Shown piece after piece: positions 16,437 to 25,661 of a DNA stretch of 49,320 nucleotides (position 1 is the stretch's first letter; every line of letters begins with the position of its first letter). The notes below the pieces were generated by a model. The model did not search any database, was not told the DNA's origin, and saw only the letters and a list, made by a program, of their open reading frames with translations. The position numbers and the translations under genes are program-made. Location of the stretch: the NCBI GenBank assembly GCA_029239905.1, contig JARBUB010000001.1, positions 1-49,320 of the forward strand. Reading direction: 5' to 3'. The DNA is from Clostridia bacterium. Lineage in GTDB: Bacteria; Bacillota; Clostridia; Lutisporales; Lutisporaceae.

Positions 16437-17693
16437 TTATTGTTTATTAAAATCCCTCACTGCTTCAATCATCGCAATGACATTTTCGACTGGTGTTTTT
16501 GCCACAATATTATGTATGGTGTTAAAGACAAATCCTCCATCTTTAGAGAAGATTTCGCATACCTCCAGTACTTCTTTTCTAACTTCTTCTGGTGTGCCAA
16601 ACGGTAATGTTCTTTGAGTATTGACACCTGCTCCCCAGAATGTAATATCTTTGCCAAACTGGCTTTTTAATGTTCTTGGATCCATGTCCTTTGCAGTCCA
16701 CTGCACAGGATTTATGATGTCAAATCCTGCATCAATAAAGTCTGGTATTAGCGGCATAATGGAGCCGCAAGTATGTTTAAAGGTCTTCCAATGGGTATTT
16801 TTATGAATCCATCCATTAATACGCTTATAGTAAGGCGCATAAAGATTTCTAAATGTATCTGCTGAACAAAACGGCCCATTTTGAGTTCCAAAATCATTGC
16901 CACATATATAAGCTACATCAATGACATCTCCCGCCACCTGGTAAATCTTTTCTAAATTTCTTAAAGCAATATCCACTTGTTTATCAAAGATCTCATGCAG
17001 GTAATCCTGACGCATTGCTGTAGACATATACCACTCCTGAATATCTCTGATACCTTTTGGGTCTTTAAGCATAGGCCCAGGAACACAGGCAATATCTCCA
17101 ATAGCTGTACCTCCAAGATTAGCTCCTATATAATATTTAGAACCTCTGAATACTTCTGCCATTTTTTTATAATAGTTAAGATCTGACGAAGAGATGTCTC
17201 CAAATTCTTCTAGGTTATCTTCAGCATTAAGGTTATCATCATCAATATCTTTTTGTCTAATGATCGCATCAAAAAAGAAGCTTGACCTTGGCATTTTAGC
17301 AGCAGGCGGGAAGTTTTTGTCTCCTTCTGCATAAATATAAATATCATTTTCATCCTCTGTTGTTACAAACTTCTCTGCCACCAATACTTTTTGTCCCCAT
17401 GGTGTCATCCACTCTCTAAAATTTTCATTTTTAAAACCATACATCGTGTACTGGTTCCATAGGGCTGTTGTATCTATACCAGTTGCTTCTCTTAAGTCAT
17501 CATCTACAAGCCCTAGCATTTGGTAGGGTTCAAATACAGTAATGAGTTTCTTTTCGAGTCCATAATGTTCTCTTAATTTCTCAAGCACGCTGACGTGAAT
17601 GCCCGTTGTAGGGAAAGCTCCCATATCAAAAGGAACTGGCCCCGCTTTATGTTCAAGCGCCAATTTAATTTTGCTTTTAGAGTCCATAAGCAT
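16437..17693 (-). CDS. Uroporphyrinogen decarboxylase-family protein (methyltransferase-like), long form
   Basis: 'WKTFKHTCGSIMPLIPDFIDAGFDIINPVQW' HxCG motif; 'GGFVFNTIHNIVAKTPVENVIAMIEAV' C-terminus. Confidence 0.85.
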   Translation of the reverse strand: MLMDSKSKIKLALEHKAGPVPFDMGAFPTTGIHVSVLEKLREHYGLEKKLITVFEPYQMLGLVDDDLREATGIDTTALWNQYTMYGFKNENFREWMTPWGQKVLVAEKFVTTEDENDIYIYAEGDKNFPPAAKMPRSSFFFDAIIRQKDIDDDNLNAEDNLEEFGDISSSDLNYYKKMAEVFRGSKYYIGANLGGTAIGDIACVPGPMLKDPKGIRDIQEWYMSTAMRQDYLHEIFDKQVDIALRNLEKIYQVAGDVIDVAYICGNDFGTQNGPFCSADTFRNLYAPYYKRINGWIHKNTHWKTFKHTCGSIMPLIPDFIDAGFDIINPVQWTAKDMDPRTLKSQFGKDITFWGAGVNTQRTLPFGTPEEVRKEVLEVCEIFSKDGGFVFNTIHNIVAKTPVENVIAMIEAVRDFNKQ

Positions 17694-17789
17694 TCTCCTT
17701 CTCTATTAAGTTTTATATTTTATAATAACTAGAACTAGAAAAGGCCTAGAAAATATATACTTTCCTAGACCTTCATCCATTTGTATCAA

Positions 17790-18692
17790 TTAAGCTCCAA
17801 CTGTTTTTAATTTATCGTCTAAGAACTTTTTAGCTCTTGGTATATCTTCTTCATCTAAATGCTCAATAATAATTGGGATATTAGGATGATTTTCGGATAA
17901 CTTTTTAAGGTATAAATCGTAGTTTAATACACCAAGACCCGCTGCTGGCAGCTCTACTGCTCCTGCTCCTCTGAAGCTGTTATGTTCTGCTGCATCAATA
18001 CTTGCATGTTTTTCACCTGTATCCACTGCACGTTTGCAGTCTTTTGCATGAGCAACTTTGATTTTGTCATCTAATACATTAAAGATTTTTTCAATTTCAG
18101 CGTCTACATGATCAATATTACCATCCCCAAAATAGTTTGTAGGATCTAAGAGAAGTCCAATTCCTGGGTGATTTACCTCACGGAACAGGCGTGCTACTTG
18201 ATCAACTGAACCAATGATGTTATTTACATAGTTTTCAACTAGGAAAACTGCATTGTTTTCATAAGCATATTGTGCTAACTCAAGCGCAACTGCTTTAAAC
18301 TCCTGATAAGCTTCTTCCGTAGCATTTTTAGGATCATAGAGCCAGTCACTTTCTACATTGTATGTACCTGTTTCACTTATTACATAAGGTGTACCGAAAT
18401 CTCTTGCATATTTCAAGATTTCTTTAACATGTGCTATGTTTTTTTCTCTAATAACTGGATCTGGATGTACTAGGTTCGTATAAGCTGAGATACTTACGAT
18501 ATTAATGTTGGCATCTCTAAATGCATCTCTTACCATATTAGCTTTTTCTTTTGTGATATTACCTTGTGATAAGTCAACATCTTTAAAGTCTAAGTCTAGC
18601 TGCACACAGCTCATACCGTGTTCTTTTGCTTTTGCAATAACCTCTGCTAATGTGTAAGGATAATATCCTGTAAAAATACCTACTGAAATCAT
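17790..18692 (-). CDS. Sugar phosphate isomerase/epimerase (xylose isomerase-like TIM barrel, AP_endonuc_2)
   Basis: 'MISVGIFTGYYPYTLAEVIAKAKEHGMSCVQLDLDF', 'LVENYVNNIIGSVDQ', 'GLLLDPTNYF'; start refined from 18737 to internal ATG. Confidence 0.88.
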   Translation of the reverse strand: MISVGIFTGYYPYTLAEVIAKAKEHGMSCVQLDLDFKDVDLSQGNITKEKANMVRDAFRDANINIVSISAYTNLVHPDPVIREKNIAHVKEILKYARDFGTPYVISETGTYNVESDWLYDPKNATEEAYQEFKAVALELAQYAYENNAVFLVENYVNNIIGSVDQVARLFREVNHPGIGLLLDPTNYFGDGNIDHVDAEIEKIFNVLDDKIKVAHAKDCKRAVDTGEKHASIDAAEHNSFRGAGAVELPAAGLGVLNYDLYLKKLSENHPNIPIIIEHLDEEDIPRAKKFLDDKLKTVGA

Positions 18693-18771
18693 GAAAATGC
18701 CCCCTCTAATATAATTTATTATATATAATAACTTCAATTACTTATTGAATGATCTAATTAAGTCATCACTC

Positions 18772-19875
18772 TTATATGGTAATATCAATTTCTGAGAACT
18801 TTACTGTTCTTTCTTCTTTAATAGATAAGTAGCAGGCATCAATAGCTGCCATCGTATGTAAATTGTCTTCCCCGCTGATTTCTGGCTGAGTATCTGTTTC
18901 TACTGCACGTAATAACTGTGCCATAGTTCCTCTAAAGGCATCTGGGAACCATACAGAATCCCACTCAGGACGGATCCACTGATTTGGGAACTGCTTGCAG
19001 GTAAACTCCATCTTACTTGGCGTCCTTTCATCATAGCACCAACCAATATATCCCTGAGCCATACCATCTAAGCCCTCTACGCGCCATTTAATATAGATAT
19101 CTTTTTCTACACCCTCTCCCTGCCATGCCCATACATCATCTAAGCTGGTAGCCATAACTTCATCAGCGTACTGGAAGGTATACTGACTAATACCGTCAAT
19201 ATGATTGAATTTAGTTCTTGGGTCATGTCTGGTCACTGCTGTGATCTTCTCTGGATCGCCAAACAAATAGCGGAAAGTATCTACATGGTGAATACCCATA
19301 TTTAAGATTTCGATATGATCATATCTTTCTAGGAACGTCTGCCAATGAGGAATAGCTCTCATATCGATCGTTGCGAGTACCGGCTTACCTAAATAGCCTT
19401 TCTCTAAAACTGTTTTTAAAGCCCTGATGGATTGGTCATATCTCATATTGGAATTAACGCCTAATTTAACACCTGCTTCTTTACATAGCTTTACAATATC
19501 TTTTGCTTCTTCTAAGTTCATAGCTAATGGTTTTTGGCATAAGATTCCTTTAATATAAGGTTTTGTTACAGCATAGCGTACTACTTCAAGCTGTTTATCT
19601 GGTGGAATGGCTATATCAAGAATCTCAACATTTTCATCATCAATTAATTCTTTCCAACTGGAATAAACATGAGGAATGTTATACTGCTTAGCTACATTCT
19701 CGCTTTCTTCAAGGCTAAGTGATGTAATGGCATACGGATTAAACCCAACATCTTCATAAGCCTTTAAATGGCAGTTTCTCACAATTGCTCCAGCTCCAAT
19801 AACTCCAATGCGAAAATCCATGCGTTTTGGGAGTTCTGGGTTAATACGATAATCAATATTTTTTACTTCTTCCAT
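18772..19875 (-). CDS. Gfo/Idh/MocA family oxidoreductase
   Basis: 'RIGVIGAGAIVRNCHLKAYEDVG', 'KGILCQKPLAMNLEEAKDIV'; start refined from 19899 to internal ATG. Confidence 0.92.
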   Translation of the reverse strand: MEEVKNIDYRINPELPKRMDFRIGVIGAGAIVRNCHLKAYEDVGFNPYAITSLSLEESENVAKQYNIPHVYSSWKELIDDENVEILDIAIPPDKQLEVVRYAVTKPYIKGILCQKPLAMNLEEAKDIVKLCKEAGVKLGVNSNMRYDQSIRALKTVLEKGYLGKPVLATIDMRAIPHWQTFLERYDHIEILNMGIHHVDTFRYLFGDPEKITAVTRHDPRTKFNHIDGISQYTFQYADEVMATSLDDVWAWQGEGVEKDIYIKWRVEGLDGMAQGYIGWCYDERTPSKMEFTCKQFPNQWIRPEWDSVWFPDAFRGTMAQLLRAVETDTQPEISGEDNLHTMAAIDACYLSIKEERTVKFSEIDITI

Positions 19876-19934
19876 AATCCACCTTCTCCTTTTTATCATA
19901 TATATAGTGATTAATATAACTTACTAATCATTTT

Positions 19935-20501
19935 TTATTTAGCTAAAGCTTCACCAACTGCATTTGCTTTTTCTGATTTTTCTTCTAGAGGAATCATCTT
20001 ATCAATCCAGACTTTTCCTGCAATTGCGATCCAGCCAAATATAAGACCTAACGCACAGTAGAATAATTCATAAACAGCCGCTGAAGCATAAGTTGCTTCC
20101 GGTACATAATTCATGATTCCAAAAAATGCACCGCATCCAATGAAAATGGCTGGTATATAATCTAATATTTTGATTCTCTCGAAACACATAACAGGTATAA
20201 CTGGTATAAAAATAGCAACAGGTACACACCAGAAAGCTCCTAAAAATGATAAAGCCCCGGCTAATTCAAATATGATAATTCCTGTTGTAATTCCAACTGC
20301 ATAAGCTATGAACCCTTTTAAACCACCCTTTGGTGTACATCCCCCAAGAAAATACACAGCCCATGCTTGAAAAGCAACCCATGCCCCAGCATGACCAATT
20401 GGCATTTTGGTCCCCGTAAACTGATCAATAACTTGAATAATAAGTGCTAGTGCTGCAATCCAAGTAGCCCAAACTAAAAGGTTCTTATTTTTTGCTTTCA
20501 T
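19935..20501 (-). CDS. DUF1097-like integral membrane protein
   Basis: 188 aa with several hydrophobic helices; 'GAWVAFQAWAVYFLGGCTPKGGLKGFIAYAVGI'. Confidence 0.7.
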   Translation of the reverse strand: MKAKNKNLLVWATWIAALALIIQVIDQFTGTKMPIGHAGAWVAFQAWAVYFLGGCTPKGGLKGFIAYAVGITTGIIIFELAGALSFLGAFWCVPVAIFIPVIPVMCFERIKILDYIPAIFIGCGAFFGIMNYVPEATYASAAVYELFYCALGLIFGWIAIAGKVWIDKMIPLEEKSEKANAVGEALAK

Positions 20502-20536
20502 AACCCCAACCCCTTCTCACATATTTAGTTTATATT

Positions 20537-20555
20537 GTTTCATGAAACGTTTCAT
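20537..20555. promoter_or_regulatory. LacI-type operator: overlapping palindromes upstream of the DUF1097/Gfo-Idh/isomerase/UroD operon
   Basis: GTTTCATGAAACGTTTCAT contains GTTTCATGAAAC and ATGAAACGTTTCAT, both perfect palindromes. Confidence 0.75.
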
Positions 20556-20640
20556 ATAACTTCATTTTTATATTATCACTAATTTTCAGATATTTCAAGT
20601 AGTTTTTTTGTATTTTTGTACAAAAAATAATAGATTTTTT

Positions 20641-22866
20641 CTATCCTTCTTTTCTCAAGTTATTCAGTTTGCGCTCTATATTATCTAGAGTGCTCTTATT
20701 ATCCTGCTCGCCCGTTAACGCTTTCCCGATTTCCCATCCGATTATCTCATCATATAGCTTAATATTAAGGCCAAGAATCTTTGTGTTATTAAATATCTCT
20801 CTTTTTTTGCTTCTAGAATAACTCTTTAAGATATCTCTTTTCCATGGATACAATCCATCTAGTTCCTTATCTACATAAAAGGATTTACGGTTTGAAATCC
20901 CAGAAAGAACAGCGAAAGGATTAGCAATTCTCCTTCCACAAGCCCACATCATATAGTCTACGGCTATCTTTTTTATTTTACTGTTATGGTTAATGCCTAA
21001 ACTCCATCCACCTAGAACTGGACACTGCCCAGGTATGATACAGCTGCCTACATTTCCAGCAACTTTAGACTCCATTGAATCGTTAATGCCAAAAGCATAG
21101 GAGTCATATAATACGGTCATTGCAGTATTTCCGTTTTTAAAATCAGAAGCAATACTGCTCCAATTCTCATGAGATTCTCCCATATTCATATATTGATAGC
21201 TCTTCTTATAGCTATCTAGTGCTATATGGGCATAGTCACTGTTTATAGTTATCCTATTGTCTGTAATGACTGATCCTCCATAAGCCCATAAACGATTGAG
21301 AAACTCTATGCTGTTGTATAAGTTTCCCTTATTAATGAGTGAAGTTCCATACTGCATGGGTGAATTAGCATTAAATCTTTTCGTAAAAAACTCTGCTACT
21401 AAATTAAACTCATCCCATGTTCTAGGAAGCATAAGTTCCATTCCATATTTTCTTTGAAATTGTATTTTTAAAGTTATATCTTCAAACAAGTCTTTTTGAT
21501 AAAAAAGCATTTGTGTGCCTGTCATAAAAGGCAGCCCATATAGCTTACCATCATAAACACCGTGATTTTCCAGTGCTCCGTTAATAATATCCGAAAAATA
21601 CTCTTCATTTTCACTCTGCAGCTCAGTTATTTCTTCAAGCCCTGACATCTTTACCAAATCTTCAAGCCAAACTAAATCAAACATAAAAATATCAACGGAC
21701 GCATCTTTTCCATTTACACATTCTACAATATAGTTCCATAGCTCATGGTACTCAAGTGCAATAAAATTCACTTTAATACCCTTTTCCTTTTCATATACTT
21801 TTGTAAGCATTGGCAGCACTTTTGCCACTTCCGCATCTAGGATAGCTACATTGATCGTACTGGAATGCTCAGAGATACAGTCTTTTCCATCGTAAAATGG
21901 CGTATTGGCAACCTTAAATACAGCATCAACTGTTTTGATTTGGGTATATTCCTGCCCCCCCATTAAAGCTGCTTCTAAAATCTGTTTTGCTGCTTTTGTT
22001 CCAATCTCATAATAAGAAACATTAATAACACCATCAAACGAATTATCATCTTCCATCCAGTTTTCTGCTTTAATACAAATAAGTGAAAGGGGGCGGTTAG
22101 CACTTTCTCTTAATATCTCAATGGCTTTTTTTACCCCCTGTGCCATCATATAACTGCTTACAATAAGTACTGTAATCTCCGAGTTTTCATAAAGAAGTTC
22201 ATAAGCTGCCTTAAATCCACTTTCACTGCTATAATCTCCAACAATCTTATAGAGTATCTCCTCCTCATCAGTATGCTGAAGCACTTCTAATTCTTGCTCA
22301 AACATAATCCCATTTTCCATAATAAAACCGATCTTCTCATGATTATTGCTTCTGCACCATAGTAGGCATTTCTGAAGAGCATCTTTATAATTTATGGTTA
22401 CAACATTCATGTTATTCTTCATATTAATTTTCTTATCCATGAAGACTACTGGAATGTTATTTTCATTTAATTGATAGAGCCAATCTTTGTTTTGAACTGC
22501 AGTACTTACAATAACCCCGTCCACGCGCTGCTGAACAAAATACTCTATATGCTTTTTTTCCAGAATTGCATTGTTGTCAGTTGTTTTAATAAGGATGCTG
22601 TAGCCGCTGGTTCGAAGTTCTTTTTCAATTGCAGCAATCATAACCTGAATACGCGGCTCTTCTATGTTATTTACAATAATACCTATGATGTTAGTCTGCG
22701 TATTTTTTAAGCTTCTTGCATTCGCATCTGGGCGAAATCCTAACTCTTTAATTGCAGTTTCTACTTTATCTATTAATTCTTGGTTATTAGTCTTCCCATT
22801 GATTACATTAGAAACACTCCCAATAGAAACACCTGCTGCAGCCGCCACATCTTTTATTGTAGCCAT
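20641..22866 (-). CDS. LacI-type regulator (HTH + periplasmic-binding-like sensor) fused to a C-terminal ABC solute-binding protein family 1-like domain
   Basis: 'MATIKDVAAAAGVSIGSVSNVINGKTNNQELIDKVETAIKELGFRPDANARSLK' HTH; SBP-like half 'INVAILDAEVAKVLPMLTKVYEKEKGIKVNFIALEYHELWNYIVECVNGKDASVDIFMFDLVWLEDL...YDGKLYGLPFMTGTQMLFYQKDLFED...LPRTWDEFNLVAEFF'; single uninterrupted 741-aa ORF with no signal peptide. Confidence 0.9.
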   Translation of the reverse strand: MATIKDVAAAAGVSIGSVSNVINGKTNNQELIDKVETAIKELGFRPDANARSLKNTQTNIIGIIVNNIEEPRIQVMIAAIEKELRTSGYSILIKTTDNNAILEKKHIEYFVQQRVDGVIVSTAVQNKDWLYQLNENNIPVVFMDKKINMKNNMNVVTINYKDALQKCLLWCRSNNHEKIGFIMENGIMFEQELEVLQHTDEEEILYKIVGDYSSESGFKAAYELLYENSEITVLIVSSYMMAQGVKKAIEILRESANRPLSLICIKAENWMEDDNSFDGVINVSYYEIGTKAAKQILEAALMGGQEYTQIKTVDAVFKVANTPFYDGKDCISEHSSTINVAILDAEVAKVLPMLTKVYEKEKGIKVNFIALEYHELWNYIVECVNGKDASVDIFMFDLVWLEDLVKMSGLEEITELQSENEEYFSDIINGALENHGVYDGKLYGLPFMTGTQMLFYQKDLFEDITLKIQFQRKYGMELMLPRTWDEFNLVAEFFTKRFNANSPMQYGTSLINKGNLYNSIEFLNRLWAYGGSVITDNRITINSDYAHIALDSYKKSYQYMNMGESHENWSSIASDFKNGNTAMTVLYDSYAFGINDSMESKVAGNVGSCIIPGQCPVLGGWSLGINHNSKIKKIAVDYMMWACGRRIANPFAVLSGISNRKSFYVDKELDGLYPWKRDILKSYSRSKKREIFNNTKILGLNIKLYDEIIGWEIGKALTGEQDNKSTLDNIERKLNNLRKEG

Positions 22867-22897
22867 TTCCCCTCACTAATCCCTTCTCTTTTTATCC

Positions 22898-23884
22898 TCA
22901 GATCGTTTCCCACTGCCCTGTTCGTCCTGATTCAAATAACTGATCTATTATACGCATGTTCAAATAACTATCTTGAAGAGAGATAGGAACTTCTGTATCT
23001 TCCCGAACGGCTTTAGCAAAGTTATTAAAGAGTTCTCCATATTGATTGGTTTTTGGGAATTCTACAATCCTTTCTCCAAGTCCTGTAACCACTTTAACTT
23101 GAGCTGGGATATCGTAAAAGTCATTGAAAGGTATAGTAACTTCTAACATCCCCCCCGAACCATAAACTTTTACCTCTTGTACTGGATAAGAACTGGTTCC
23201 TACCGTAAACAGCGTTCTTGCTTTTCCATAATCAAGCATGCCCGATGAAAGAATATCTGTACCTGTAGCCTCTGAGTAATGGACTATGCCCATTACCTTT
23301 TGAGGTTCTCTGCCCATAATCCATCTGCTTGAAGATATTGCATAGCAACCGATATCCATCAATGCACCTCCACCGTACTCTTTAATGTTCCTGATGTTCT
23401 TTGGATCATTATTACTATAAGCAAACATTGTATGGACAGCATGTATTTCGCCAATACCGTTTACCTTCATAAGCTCGCGGACCATTTGCCATTTTGGATG
23501 GAAACGATACATAAAGGCTTCCATGACCTTAATGTTTTTCCCTTGAGCATACGACATTAAAGTTTTTGTCTCCTCAGCAGTTAATGTTAATGGTTTTTCA
23601 CATAACACATGTTTACCTGCATCAATTGATTTCTTTATCCACTCCAAATGCATATGATTTGGTAACGGGATATAAACAGCTTCAATCTCTGTATCCTCCA
23701 GTAACGCTTCATAACTGCCATAGGCCTTAGGAATCTCCCACTCTTTAGCTGCCTGTTCAGCTTTTTTAAGATTTCTTGAGGCTAAAGCAATAACTTCTAC
23801 ACTTTTTGATTGAGTAAAAGGAAGCATCATGCGAGTTAGCAAATGCCCCGATACTCCTAATACTCCTATTTTAACTCTTTTCAT
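22898..23884 (-). CDS. Gfo/Idh/MocA family oxidoreductase (dihydrodiol/xylose dehydrogenase-like)
   Basis: 'KIGVLGVSGHLLTRMMLPFTQS', 'GKHVLCEKPLTLTAEETKTLM', 'MEAFMYRFHPKWQMVREL'. Confidence 0.92.
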   Translation of the reverse strand: MKRVKIGVLGVSGHLLTRMMLPFTQSKSVEVIALASRNLKKAEQAAKEWEIPKAYGSYEALLEDTEIEAVYIPLPNHMHLEWIKKSIDAGKHVLCEKPLTLTAEETKTLMSYAQGKNIKVMEAFMYRFHPKWQMVRELMKVNGIGEIHAVHTMFAYSNNDPKNIRNIKEYGGGALMDIGCYAISSSRWIMGREPQKVMGIVHYSEATGTDILSSGMLDYGKARTLFTVGTSSYPVQEVKVYGSGGMLEVTIPFNDFYDIPAQVKVVTGLGERIVEFPKTNQYGELFNNFAKAVREDTEVPISLQDSYLNMRIIDQLFESGRTGQWETI

Positions 23885-23936
23885 ATAGTTCCTCCTAAAA
23901 ATTATTTATTAAATCATCCTGGCTCTATCGACTTAA

Positions 23937-24440
23937 CTACTTTCTGTTATTATTAAACCATTCTATAGTAGCTTTTTCCATATCCTTAGGAAGTTTTTTA
24001 TTATATACCTCATCATATAACCATCCTATTGTTTTGTTATTTAGATATTTCTTCATTTCATTTTCTGCTTCAAGCATTACGACTTTAATTAGGCAAGGAC
24101 ATTTTGTATGTGTATCTGGTAAATTCTCTTTATCTAATAGCACATTATTTTGCCTAATTTCTGCACATTGGAAGAATGATTCATTCCCTTCTACTGCTTC
24201 AACAACGTCCCAAAATGTTATCTCTTCTGCACTACGAGCTAATGTATACCCACCTTTTACACCTGGTATAGATTTTATAATCCCTGACTTACTTAATCTA
24301 GCATATACTTTTGATAAATACGTCTCTGAAACGCCCTGAAATGTCGCTAAATCTCTTATTCCTACAGATTTACCTTCTTCTAGCTTTACCATATATAACA
24401 AACAATGTAGTGCATATTCTACGCCTATTGAGAACTTCAT
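23937..24440 (-). CDS. Rrf2 family transcriptional regulator with Cys residues (possible Fe-S sensor)
   Basis: 'MKFSIGVEYALHCLLYMVKLEEGKSVGIRDLATFQGVSETYLSKVYARLSKSGIIKSIPGVKGGYTLARSAEEITFWDVVEAVEG'; Cys in 'FFQCAEI' and 'THTKCPCLIKV'. Confidence 0.92.
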   Translation of the reverse strand: MKFSIGVEYALHCLLYMVKLEEGKSVGIRDLATFQGVSETYLSKVYARLSKSGIIKSIPGVKGGYTLARSAEEITFWDVVEAVEGNESFFQCAEIRQNNVLLDKENLPDTHTKCPCLIKVVMLEAENEMKKYLNNKTIGWLYDEVYNKKLPKDMEKATIEWFNNNRK

Positions 24441-24553
24441 TTATTCATACTCCTTTAATACCTTCAGTCTTCTCTTAATAATAGCCCATTATTTATTCTC
24501 ATTCAAGATGCTCGACCAACATCCAATATCGACTTTTTTGCAAAACATTTCTA

Positions 24554-24605
24554 TTGACAATAAGTTGAAAACATCATATCATAATTGTAGACAATATATG
24601 TCGAC
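24554..24605 (+). promoter_or_regulatory. Putative sigma-A promoter with dyad operator at the start site, divergent from Rrf2 gene
   Basis: TTGACA (24554-24559), 17 bp, TATCAT (24577-24582), then dyad GTAGACA-ATATA-TGTCGAC (24587-24605). Confidence 0.6.
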
Positions 24606-24640
24606 GATATTTTATATCCATAATACGAGGAGGAATAAAA

Positions 24641-25012
24641 ATGTTTATAGAAAAATTTTTGGAAGTACTAAATCACGAGGGTGTTGTTTCTATTGTAACT
24701 TGCGCAAATAATGAGGCTCATGTTTCTAATACCTGGAATAGCTATTTAGTTATTGCGGAGGAGAATAAAATTTTAATTCCTGCAGCTGCTATGCTTAAAA
24801 CCGAAGAAAACATTAATATTAATGGCAATGTTAAATTAACTCTTGGCAGTAAAGAAGTAATGGGCTACAAATATATGGGAACTGGATTTTTACTTGAAGG
24901 AACTGCTAAGTTTTTAAAAGAGGGAGAACACTTTGAGATGATGAGAAAAAAATTCTCATTTTTAACAAGAGTATTAGAAATTACAGTTACCTCTTGTAAA
25001 CAAACACTATAA
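24641..25012 (+). CDS. Pyridoxamine 5'-phosphate oxidase-like FMN-binding protein
   Basis: PPOX-like 123 aa: 'LNHEGVVSIVTCANNEAHVSNTWNSYLVI...ILIPAAAMLKTEENININGNVKLTLGS'. Confidence 0.75.
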   Translation: MFIEKFLEVLNHEGVVSIVTCANNEAHVSNTWNSYLVIAEENKILIPAAAMLKTEENININGNVKLTLGSKEVMGYKYMGTGFLLEGTAKFLKEGEHFEMMRKKFSFLTRVLEITVTSCKQTL

Positions 25013-25036
25013 TTTTCAAAATTGATGGAGCTAACT

Positions 25037-25213
25037 ATGCCTAGAAGAATTAATGAATCAGATTGCGCCGCTTGTGGAACTTGTCAAAGAGTATGTCTCG
25101 TTGGATGTATAACACAGAGAAACGATAAAATAATATTAATCAATAAATCTGCCTGTGTTGACTGTGGAGCTTGCCAGCTTGCTTGTCCTAAGAAATGTAT
25201 TTCTCAAGATTAA
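25037..25213 (+). CDS. 2x[4Fe-4S] ferredoxin
   Basis: Two motifs: CAACGTCQRVC and CVDCGACQLACPKKC; alternative start ATG at 25025. Confidence 0.9.
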   Translation: MPRRINESDCAACGTCQRVCLVGCITQRNDKIILINKSACVDCGACQLACPKKCISQD

Positions 25214-25215
25214 TG

Positions 25216-25251
25216 ATTAAACCGTACCTGAAATAAGCGGTACGGTTTAAT
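25216..25251 (+). terminator. Terminator after ferredoxin gene
   Basis: Perfect 13-bp stem ATTAAACCGTACC/GGTACGGTTTAAT. Confidence 0.7.
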
Positions 25252-25264
25252 AGTTGCCATATGA

Positions 25265-25660
25265 TTATACTAGACTTTTTACTGTCTCTAACTCTTCCCT
25301 ACTCAAAGGATATATGTCGCTGTTATCCATACTTGTAGAGGAATCTTCGATAAGTACCATTTTTGTATCTTTGCAGGTAATAGTATTATGCCAAAGTGTT
25401 GCTGGAATATTATAAACCTTGTTTGGCTCCATGCTTACTTGGCCAAATTCTAATCCATCCTCTGTCTCGTTCGCAAAGATCAGCGTGCATGAACCTGACA
25501 GCAGTACAAATAACTCATCCGTCAAATTATGACGTTCTAGGCAGTCAATTCCAGTAATATCGTTTGCTGGCTTCCAATTTTTAATACCCACAGTCCATTT
25601 CTCATTTTCAAACACACGATTCATGCCTTCACCGTTAAATGCATAGGTCTCTATTTTCAT
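25265..25660 (-). CDS. Small cupin-fold protein
   Basis: 131 aa; 'ERHNLTDELFVLLSGSCTLIF...NKVYNIPATLWHNTI' cupin-like motifs. Confidence 0.7.
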   Translation of the reverse strand: MKIETYAFNGEGMNRVFENEKWTVGIKNWKPANDITGIDCLERHNLTDELFVLLSGSCTLIFANETEDGLEFGQVSMEPNKVYNIPATLWHNTITCKDTKMVLIEDSSTSMDNSDIYPLSREELETVKSLV

Positions 25661-25661
25661 T

